Assembly: GCA_036522275.1 (NCBI GenBank)
Contig: DATDGC010000003.1
Span: forward strand, 1 to 64,000
Origin: JAHFRG01 sp036522275
GTDB lineage: Bacteria; Pseudomonadota; Gammaproteobacteria; Burkholderiales; JAHFRG01
Reading direction: 5' to 3'
DNA: 64,000 nt
In this document: positions 1 through 6,863 of the stretch, one piece after another
How positions within the stretch are numbered: the first letter of the stretch is position 1
Layout of the letters: each line of letters opens with the position of its first letter
Notes under the pieces: model-generated
Databases searched by the model: none
What the model saw: the letters and a program-made list of their open reading frames with translations, nothing else
What the model was told of the DNA's origin: nothing
Made by a program: the position numbers and the translations under genes

Positions 1-1941
1 GGCCAGGCGTTGCGCCAGCACCCCCAGCAGCGCATCCGAGAAATTGAACGGGTCCATGCCCATGTCCAGCAGACGGATGATGGACTCAGGCGCGCTGTTG
101 GTGTGCAAAGTGGCAAACACCAGGTGACCGGTGAGCGAAGCCTCGATGCCGATGGAGACGGTTTCCTTGTCGCGCATCTCACCTACCATGATAACGTCCG
201 GGTCACAGCGCAGGAACGATCGCATCGCTACGGCGAAAGTGAGCCCGGCTTTCGGGTTCATTTGTACCTGGCGCAGGCCTTTCTGGGTAATTTCCACCGG
301 ATCTTCCGCGGTCCAGATCTTGGTTTCCGGGGTGTTGATATAGCCCAGCACCGAGTGCAGGGTGGTGGTTTTACCTGAACCGGTCGGGCCGCACACAAAG
401 AACAGCCCGTAAGGCTTGGCAATCACCTCTTTCAGGGTATTTAGGTTGTGCGCGCTTAAACCCAGCTTCTCCATCGGGATTGGCTCGCCGGCCCCAAGAA
501 TACGCATCACCACGTCTTCCACCGATCCCTGCGAGGGCATGGTGGCAACCCGCAATTCGATATCCAGCGGACCGTATTTCCTGAATTTGATTTTGCCGTC
601 CTGCGGTTTTCTTTTTTCCGAGATGTCGAGATCGCACATGATCTTGATCCGCGTCACCAAGGCATTACGGTAACTCGCCGGAACTTCGATGTATGGCACC
701 AGCGTGCCGTCCTTGCGGAAACGGATTTCGGTCTTGCCTTTCCCCGGATAAGGCTCGATGTGAATGTCCGACGCGCCTTGTTGGTAGGCTTCCACGATGA
801 TCTTGTTGACCAGCTTGACCAGTTCGTTGTCCGCAGCCGCGGAAACGTCGTCCGTCCCCGCGCCTTCTCCCTCGATTTCCTCATCCAACCCTGACAGGAG
901 TTCGCCCACCGATGCGGTATCCATTCCGCCAGCTCCAAATAACGAATCCAGCGTGCTGACAAACTCGCGGTTGGTACATACCTTGTAGACTAGTTTGTTC
1001 TTGGGGAACACGTTATTGGCCACCCGTGAGCCTTTGACCCGCTCAGGATCGGTGGTGAGGATTGTCAGCCCCTCCTTGTTATCCTCGATTGGCACCCATA
1101 GGCTGCTCTGGACAAAATCGCGCTTCAGGTTTTTCAGCAAATCCAGAGGCTTTATCCGGTCGGCGCGGAACGGCTCATACGGTACCTGAAAGAACTTCGA
1201 CAACGATTGCCCCAGCGAAGGGAGCTTGACTTGGAATTCGTCAATCAACACGTCTTCAATGTCTACGTTCTTCCTGCGCGCTGAACGGGTTGCAAGTTCG
1301 AATTCTTCCGCCGAAATCACCGCATCCGCGACCAGGTAATCGTACTTGGTGCGAACCATATGCTGCGGCTGCTGGCGCTGCTTGAGGGCAATGGCAAGCG
1401 TCTCACAAATAAACGTCACACCCTCTTCCATCATCTGCGCAAACGGCACACCCCCCTTATTGTTGATGATCTGAACCACGCCGCTGAGATCGTTGTTGCT
1501 CGAATCCACCACTGGTGCCACCAGCATCTGTTTGGTTCTGTACCCCGTGCGCTTGTCTACTTCCTTGAGGAAACTCAATTGCGGGCTCAGTGCTTTCAAC
1601 TCATTGTCGTTGTAAACATCCTTGATGTTGACGAGTTTCCTGTTCATTGCCACGAAACCGGCTATGCTTTGTTCATTAATCGGGAGTTTCAAATCCTTGA
1701 ACGAATTGAGCCCCGTTTTCACCTTGGAGATAATCGAGGTGTTGTCTTCGGCCAACGTGTAGATGGTAAGACGATCTGCATTGAACAAGGAACAAATGTC
1801 CTGGCTCACCTCCAGCATGATTTCATCAATATTGTAAGCGGCATGAATCTTGTTGGTGACCGCCTGCAGTTTTCGAGTGAAATTCAGTTTTTCAGTGAGA
1901 ACATCCTTGGTTATCGGTTGTGCTTGAAATACGGTACTCAT
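1..1941 (-). CDS. GAF-domain GspE/PilB-type ATPase (partial, 3' end outside window)
   Basis: Motor ATPase of the type II secretion/type IV pilus family with an unusual sensory N-terminus. My reverse-strand translation from the ATG at 1941 gives a GAF-like region (about residues 12-175), an MshEN/T2SSE-N region (about 190-320) and the ATPase core. Walker A GPTGSGKTTTLHSVLG is near residue 517, followed by the Asp box with AEDPVE and the His-box region LTGHLVFATLHTN. The frame stays open to base 1, so the C-terminus is missing. A good ribosome binding site (GGAGATGAGG) lies about 10 bases upstream of the start. It is last in the order kinase, phosphatase, FHA, cyclase, PDE remnant, which suggests the GAF domain or the motor is under second-messenger or phosphorylation control; that is inference. 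GAF ligand and partner pilus are unknown. Confidence 0.88.
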   Translation of the reverse strand, partial: MSTVFQAQPITKDVLTEKLNFTRKLQAVTNKIHAAYNIDEIMLEVSQDICSLFNADRLTIYTLAEDNTSIISKVKTGLNSFKDLKLPINEQSIAGFVAMNRKLVNIKDVYNDNELKALSPQLSFLKEVDKRTGYRTKQMLVAPVVDSSNNDLSGVVQIINNKGGVPFAQMMEEGVTFICETLAIALKQRQQPQHMVRTKYDYLVADAVISAEEFELATRSARRKNVDIEDVLIDEFQVKLPSLGQSLSKFFQVPYEPFRADRIKPLDLLKNLKRDFVQSSLWVPIEDNKEGLTILTTDPERVKGSRVANNVFPKNKLVYKVCTNREFVSTLDSLFGAGGMDTASVGELLSGLDEEIEGEGAGTDDVSAAADNELVKLVNKIIVEAYQQGASDIHIEPYPGKGKTEIRFRKDGTLVPYIEVPASYRNALVTRIKIMCDLDISEKRKPQDGKIKFRKYGPLDIELRVATMPSQGSVEDVVMRILGAGEPIPMEKLGLSAHNLNTLKEVIAKPYGLFFVCGPTGSGKTTTLHSVLGYINTPETKIWTAEDPVEITQKGLRQVQMNPKAGLTFAVAMRSFLRCDPDVIMVGEMRDKETVSIGIEASLTGHLVFATLHTNSAPESIIRLLDMGMDPFNFSDALLGVLAQRLA

Positions 1942-1966
1942 GGCTAAAACCTCATCTCCACACGGC

Positions 1967-1980
1967 GCAATATACCCGCC
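1967..1980 (-). promoter_or_regulatory. Candidate sigma-54 (-24/-12) promoter before the GAF-ATPase gene
   Basis: On the minus strand the motif reads GGCGGGTATATTGC, that is GG-N10-GC with the TTGC half intact. The -24 half matches the consensus TGGCACG only in part. The predicted transcription start, about 12 bases on, would leave a very short leader that clips the 5' end of the ribosome binding site but keeps GAGG. The site abuts the stop of the truncated PDE remnant. It is plausible but weak and could be chance. Confidence 0.3.
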
Positions 1981-2345
1981 TAAAATATAAAAATCTGGCT
2001 GTGTCGCAGCATTTCCTGCTTGTGATCAGCTACGTACTCTTCAACTTCCCGCGGGCCGGAAATATGGGTGAAATCAGGCCGGATTTTCCAGTTGAAACTA
2101 CGCTGCTTCAAGATTTTTTGCGTTGCCCGCGTCGTCTGCACGATAGCCACCCAAAAAGGAGTATGGCTGACACAGTCAAGATGCGAATGAGTAACGAAGA
2201 CATGATTGATCCGGGTGAGCTGCTTGAGGCTGAGATCGCCCACCCCGGTGCCTGCGTCAATCAAAATATCATTATCCAGTAGCATCGAGGTGGTACGCAA
2301 GTACCCGCCGATTCCGCCACTGCATCCAAGTATTCTGAGTTTCAT
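1980..2345 (-). pseudogene. Truncated metallo-beta-lactamase-fold cyclic-nucleotide phosphodiesterase-like gene
   Basis: The 121 residues from the ATG at 2345 begin MKLRILGCSGGIGG and continue through THSHLDC and NWKIRPDF. This matches the first part of class II 3',5'-cyclic-nucleotide phosphodiesterases of the metallo-beta-lactamase fold, which are normally about 250 residues. The frame ends at 1980, before the second half with the remaining metal ligands. The metal motif HxHxDH reads HSHLDC, so one histidine ligand is replaced by cysteine. There is no room for the lost half before the next gene starts at 1941. Lying just downstream of a class III cyclase, it was probably once the matching cAMP-degrading enzyme and is now dead. 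A start further upstream (2372) is possible but less like the family. Confidence 0.72.
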
Positions 2346-2425
2346 AGGCCGTCTTTTTCGTTCCCGTACCACGCAAGATTGCTTTCTGCTGATTTTAGCC
2401 CTGTCAATCCAACTAATCCACTCTA

Positions 2426-2471
2426 GGAACTTCTAATTGAACCGCACGCGTGCGGCTCAATTAGAAGTTCC
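2426..2471. repeat. 46-bp near-perfect palindrome
   Basis: Two 23-base arms meet at ACGCGT with a single mismatched pair. The left arm begins GGAACTTCTAATTGA and the right arm ends TCAATTAGAAGTTCC. It begins one base after the cyclase stop codon (2473-2475, minus strand), so it could act as a hairpin terminator, although no clear T-run follows. The outer bases resemble the terminal repeats of the element at 28681-28957 (GGAACCTCTGATTAAG), and TA precedes the left arm. It could therefore be a collapsed remnant of a related mobile repeat. Confidence 0.8.
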
Positions 2472-2472
2472 A

Positions 2473-4725
2473 TCATTTGCTTTCAAACACCCAAACGCCG
2501 TCCCAACCAGCCTGCGGAGAATTGGCGCGAAAATGTTTGATGCGATCCAGAAACAGCTGATACAACTGGACAGCCGGCGCCATTTTCTGCAAATTGATGA
2601 GCTGCAGCTCCGCCATGTCCCAGTTCTGCGTCCGGTAAAGTTTCAGCACCCGCTGGAACAGCTTTAATTCATCCAACTCTGCCTTGTCTACCTGCTCTTC
2701 AAACCCGAGCGGCTCGTAAATTAGCACCGGCTCGTCCTTGCCCTTTACCCTCACCCGGTCGAGTTCCCGGTATACCATGCCCGAAACCACGTTCTTGGTC
2801 ATTTCGCCCAAGATGATGCCCGCGCCGTATACTTTGCAAAGCCCCTCCAGCCGCGAGGCCAGGTTCACCGAGTCGCCCATTACTGTGTAAGCCTTGCGCA
2901 CCGCCGAACCCATGTCGCCCACCACCATGACGCCGGTATTGATGCCCACACCGATCCTGATTTCCGGCCAGCCGCGGACCTTGAACTGCTCGCGCAGCTG
3001 TTGCGCGGTGGCCTGCATTTCCAGGGCGCTGATCACTGCTTTACGCGGGTGATCGGGATCGTTCACCGGCGCACCCCAGAACGCCATGATGGCATCGCCG
3101 ATATATTTGTCCAGCGTGCCGTGGTGCGAGCGGATGACACGGGTCATCGCGGTAAGATACTCGTTGATGAATGCCGTCAGCTCTTTTGGCTCCAATCCTT
3201 CGGAAATCGAGGTGAAGTTGCGTATATCGGAAAACAAAACCGTCAGCTCCTGGCTCTTGCCCTCCATGCTGTAGCGCTTCGGGTCCTCGCTCATTTTGTC
3301 CACCAGTTCCGGCGGGACGTATTGTCCGAACAGATCGGTGAACTGCCGCTTGATACGCGATTCTGTAAAGTAGCCGTAAGACATGTTGAGAGCGAATAGC
3401 GCGAGGATCAGCAACAACCCGCTTGCCAACGGCAGCACCAGGTTACCGTAATGCCAGACCATGATATTGGTAGTGAGCACAAGCAGCAAGACGATCACAG
3501 TAAAAATCGTCGCCCTTATTGGATTGAGCAAAGGCATCAGCAGCGTCAGCGCAAACCCGGTGAAGAGCAACAGCACTACTTCAACGGCCAACACGTACGG
3601 CGGCTTCTGCTTGATGTTCCCGTCGAGCATGCCGGCGATCAAGTTGGCGTGGATCTCCACCCCGGGATAATCCACGCCGACCGGGGTCGAGCGCAAATCC
3701 TTGAGCCCGGGCGCAGTGGTGCCGACCAGCACAACCTTATCTTTTAGTTCGCCGGGATTGAGCCTGTCATTCAGCACATCGGTAGCCGAAATGTACTTGA
3801 AACTGCCCTGCGCTCCGCGGTATGGCACCAGGGCTGAAACATTCTGATCCACCGGGATTCGAAGCGGCCCCACCTTCAAGTATTCAAGCCTGGAAAAATC
3901 CTGTGTCCCAAGGCCGACATGCAAAAACTGGTCGGATGCATAATCCGGTTCGACCTTGGGAAAATCCAACAGAGTACGCATGATGGCGAGCGACAGCGGC
4001 TCATAGTATGCGCCTTTGTACTTGGCAAGCATGGGTACACGTCTGTTGACACCATCGGTAGAATCGGGAATCGGATTGAAATGACCCGCACCTGCCGCAG
4101 CTTGCTGGAGTTCTGAGAGATTGGCGCCATAGCCGTTCCATGAAATAAAATCTATCTTCTTGCCGGCGAAGGTGCCCGCAGGCAACACCGGCTGCGGCAG
4201 CGAATTTACCGCTGCATATTTCCCGGCAACTTCATCGTTTGAAAAGTAGTAACCGAGTATCACCGGGTGCTTTTTCAGGCTCGCGGCAAAGATTTTGTCG
4301 TATTCAAGCTGCGGCCGCACCTGAGCCAGCGCGTTTTGAAACTGCGGATCGTCCCTAAACTGCTTTTGCGACAAATCCTGTAATACCGCGAGGCCCGAAC
4401 TTTCGTCTTTTTCCGCGAACACAACGTCAAAGCCAGCCACCGCCGCGCCATATCGATCAAACAGCTTGTCCACCATCAGCGCCAGGCGGTCGCGGCGCCA
4501 CGGCCAGCGGCCCTCCTCGGCCAGGCTTTTTTCATCTATGTCCACGATCACGATGCGATCATCCGCGGTGCGCGGCATGGTAAACCGCAGCCGTGCGTCA
4601 TAAATGATTGCATCCAACTGGTGGAAAAAGGTGAACTCGTAAATCTTCGCCGCATGGCCGAGAAACACCAGCGTAATTGCCAACCCCAAGACGATGCGCA
4701 ACGAGTGCTTTTTCAGATCCAACAA
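2473..4725 (-). CDS. CHASE2-domain class III adenylate/guanylate cyclase
   Basis: Membrane-bound nucleotide cyclase of 750 residues. An N-terminal membrane segment is followed by a large extracytoplasmic CHASE2 sensor region (about 30-375), three membrane helices (about 380-460) and a cytoplasmic class III catalytic domain (about 488-665). Metal-binding aspartates lie in VLFSDIRNF and KYIGDAIMAF, and the transition-state Asn/Arg in GDSVNLASRLEG. The lysine in DKYIGD and the aspartate in MGDSVNLAS are the pattern of ATP-specific enzymes, so cAMP is the likely product (inference). About 85 residues follow the domain. It lies downstream of the FHA gene across a 220-bp gap (4726-4945) in which nothing else was seen. 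The neighbouring phosphodiesterase-like gene is broken, so cAMP removal would have to come from elsewhere. Confidence 0.93.
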   Translation of the reverse strand: MLDLKKHSLRIVLGLAITLVFLGHAAKIYEFTFFHQLDAIIYDARLRFTMPRTADDRIVIVDIDEKSLAEEGRWPWRRDRLALMVDKLFDRYGAAVAGFDVVFAEKDESSGLAVLQDLSQKQFRDDPQFQNALAQVRPQLEYDKIFAASLKKHPVILGYYFSNDEVAGKYAAVNSLPQPVLPAGTFAGKKIDFISWNGYGANLSELQQAAAGAGHFNPIPDSTDGVNRRVPMLAKYKGAYYEPLSLAIMRTLLDFPKVEPDYASDQFLHVGLGTQDFSRLEYLKVGPLRIPVDQNVSALVPYRGAQGSFKYISATDVLNDRLNPGELKDKVVLVGTTAPGLKDLRSTPVGVDYPGVEIHANLIAGMLDGNIKQKPPYVLAVEVVLLLFTGFALTLLMPLLNPIRATIFTVIVLLLVLTTNIMVWHYGNLVLPLASGLLLILALFALNMSYGYFTESRIKRQFTDLFGQYVPPELVDKMSEDPKRYSMEGKSQELTVLFSDIRNFTSISEGLEPKELTAFINEYLTAMTRVIRSHHGTLDKYIGDAIMAFWGAPVNDPDHPRKAVISALEMQATAQQLREQFKVRGWPEIRIGVGINTGVMVVGDMGSAVRKAYTVMGDSVNLASRLEGLCKVYGAGIILGEMTKNVVSGMVYRELDRVRVKGKDEPVLIYEPLGFEEQVDKAELDELKLFQRVLKLYRTQNWDMAELQLINLQKMAPAVQLYQLFLDRIKHFRANSPQAGWDGVWVFESK

Positions 4726-4945
4726 GCGGCCCCCTTCTTTCGGCGCAGGAAAAGGAAGGCTTGCATGACGCGGGCTAGAAGAAGCAAAGGGTTAGCGTTC
4801 AGAGGGCAAGCTGCACAGCTAAGCACCTGACGCCGGGAGCCATGCCGCCGTCGTGCGTGGGTTTCGGCTGCTGCGTTTTCACTTAACGCTGCAGTATCCC
4901 ACTGCGCTGCGCTCATCTGCCCCTCTCGTTTCAGCTTGCGGCAGC

Positions 4946-6010
4946 TCAAGCAACTTTATAGAAGAACTCCATTTTGATTCCCCCGAGCTCGATAATGTCG
5001 TGGTCGTTCAGGGCGTGCGCCTGGGCATCGAGAGTCTTGCCGTTCAGCAGCGGAAAAGTCGCGCCTTCTACATGGGTCATGAAGTAGCCTTGCGGACGGC
5101 GCGTAATTACCACCACCTGCACGCCTGGTTTGCCCAGGGTAGTGAGGCTTTTGGTCAAATCCAATTCCTTGCCCACGCTGGGGCCAGTGAGTATCTGGAT
5201 CGCGGCAAGCAGGCCGGGTTTGGCAGCGGCCGCAGAAGAGGGTTTGTGCTCTGTTGTTGCCGCCTGGGGTTTAGTCTCGGCAGGCTTGGACTTGGGTTTA
5301 GCATCTGCTGATGGTTTCGCTTCAGCTGATTTCGCTTCAGCTGCCAGTTTGACTTCTCCTGCTAATTTCATTTCTGCTTCCGATTTGGCTTCTGCTGTTG
5401 GTTTCATTTCAGCTGACGGTTTGACTTCTGCAGCCGGTTTGGTTTCGGCTGCTGGCTTCATTTCAGCTGACGGTTTGACTTCTGCAGCCGTTTTGGCTTC
5501 GGCTGCTGGTTTTGCTTCGGCCACCACTGGTTTGTGCTCAACGGGTTTCGGCTCTGCGGCAGGTTTGGCTGCGAATGCCGAGCCCGGAATGGTGTCCAGC
5601 GGTTGCGCTCGCATCGGCTGAGTAGCCTGTAAATTCTGCGCCACCCCCTCCGCCGCCTTGGGCGTGGGTTTGGGGTGTATCACCATGGTCTTTTCATAAT
5701 CGCCGCCGGTGGCCTGGCTTGGTTGTTCGTTTATGTACTTGAGCTTGTATTTGCCGAGTTCAATAACATCATTGTTTTGCAGGAAATGCTTTTTCACCAT
5801 GTTGCCGTTCACCAGGGTACCGTTGGTGCTGCCCAGATCTTCCAGGAACGAATCGTTAAGTATGGTGAAGATGACCGCATGCTCGCCGCTCACAGCAAGA
5901 TTGTCTATCTGGATATCGTTGCCCGGCTTGCGGCCAATTGTGGTGCGCTCCTTGTTGAGGGTAATCTCCTTCAACACTAGGTTGTCCATGCTGAGAATTA
6001 ACTTCGCCAT
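4946..6010 (-). CDS. Two-FHA-domain protein with Ala/Lys/Glu/Pro repeat linker
   Basis: Phosphothreonine-binding adaptor of 354 residues. FHA1 (about 20-95) has the canonical pattern, with IGRKPGNDI, SGEHAVI and GSTNGTLVNG. The middle (about 105-270) is low complexity, built of AEVKPSAEMKP-like units and including a 54-bp tandem duplication. The C-terminal FHA2 (about 275-350) is degenerate: the GR and S-x-x-H positions are not kept although LLNGKTL and NDHDIIELG remain. It starts 7 bases after the PP2C gene stop. Its partner is probably a substrate or the autophosphorylated form of the kinase two genes upstream; that is inference from context. Confidence 0.9.
   Translation of the reverse strand: MAKLILSMDNLVLKEITLNKERTTIGRKPGNDIQIDNLAVSGEHAVIFTILNDSFLEDLGSTNGTLVNGNMVKKHFLQNNDVIELGKYKLKYINEQPSQATGGDYEKTMVIHPKPTPKAAEGVAQNLQATQPMRAQPLDTIPGSAFAAKPAAEPKPVEHKPVVAEAKPAAEAKTAAEVKPSAEMKPAAETKPAAEVKPSAEMKPTAEAKSEAEMKLAGEVKLAAEAKSAEAKPSADAKPKSKPAETKPQAATTEHKPSSAAAAKPGLLAAIQILTGPSVGKELDLTKSLTTLGKPGVQVVVITRRPQGYFMTHVEGATFPLLNGKTLDAQAHALNDHDIIELGGIKMEFFYKVA
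5403..5510 (-). repeat. 54-bp tandem duplication inside the FHA-protein linker
   Basis: The plus-strand string starting TTCATTTCAGCTGACGG recurs 54 bases later (5403 and 5457) and is nearly identical over about 34 bases. It encodes an 18-residue unit of Ala/Glu/Lys/Pro. Shorter related units flank it. Such arrays change length easily and probably set only the spacing between the two FHA domains. Confidence 0.75.
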
Positions 6011-6017
6011 AAATTCC

Positions 6018-6854
6018 TCACACTTTCGCTAACCTGAACCATGATGATAACTGGCTTATCCAGTCCATACTAGCAGGAAAATTGCGCAATACCCGTACCA
6101 GAATCACCGATACGTTGTCGCGCCCGCCATTATCGTTGGCCATTTGCACCAACTGCTGGGATGCGAGCTGCACATTGGCTTGCAGGCTCGACACTATAAG
6201 ATGAATTTCGTCATCCTCCACCATATCGCTCAACCCGTCCGAGCACAACAGGTAGACATCCCCCGCTTCTACCTCATAGGTATGAATTTCGGGCTCGACT
6301 TCGGGATCTATTCCCAAGGCGCGTGTCACCAAATTTTTGTTCTGGGAGAGCCTCGCCATTTCCTCAGTAATCATGCCGGAGTCAATTTGTTCCTGCAACA
6401 GCGAATGATCCCGTGTAATCTGCTTAAATTCGTCCTGGCGCAAGCGGTACAAACGCGAGTCGCCGATATGCGCGACGCTTAAGTAGTTATCATAAAACAA
6501 ACCAACCACCAGGGTGGTGCCCATTCCAGCATATTGCGGCTGGCTTTTCGCCGCCTGGTAAATCGAAGTATTGGCGCCGGCAATCTGCTCCCTCAGTATT
6601 TTCACTGCCAGCGTTTCACCACTCTCCGGCTCGATCCTGCCGGGCTCGGCGCCGTCCAGGACCTGCTTCAAACTGGTGCCCAGCATGGCGGTAGCGATGC
6701 CGCTCGCCACTTCACCGGCATTATACCCGCCCATGCCGTCGGCGAGGACAACAAATCCGCTTGCGGCATCTACCGTGATACTGTCCTCGTTGTGCGTACG
6801 CACCATGCCCGAGTCGGTAGCGGTAGCAACTTCCAGAGCCTTGCTCAAGTCCAT
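6018..6854 (-). CDS. PP2C-family Ser/Thr protein phosphatase
   Basis: Soluble 278-residue phosphatase of the bacterial Stp/PrpC type. Motifs in order are DSGMVRTHNEDS near the N-terminus, VLADGMGGYNAGE (metal-binding Asp-Gly), VAHIGDSRLYRLR, LLCSDGLSDMV and GGRDNVSVILVRV at the end. All metal ligands expected of the family appear present. It starts 9 bases after the kinase gene stop and is 7 bases ahead of the FHA gene, so the three are probably co-transcribed. It would reverse phosphorylation by the adjacent CHASE2 kinase. Confidence 0.94.
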   Translation of the reverse strand: MDLSKALEVATATDSGMVRTHNEDSITVDAASGFVVLADGMGGYNAGEVASGIATAMLGTSLKQVLDGAEPGRIEPESGETLAVKILREQIAGANTSIYQAAKSQPQYAGMGTTLVVGLFYDNYLSVAHIGDSRLYRLRQDEFKQITRDHSLLQEQIDSGMITEEMARLSQNKNLVTRALGIDPEVEPEIHTYEVEAGDVYLLCSDGLSDMVEDDEIHLIVSSLQANVQLASQQLVQMANDNGGRDNVSVILVRVLRNFPASMDWISQLSSWFRLAKV

Positions 6855-6863
6855 GAGCCCCTT

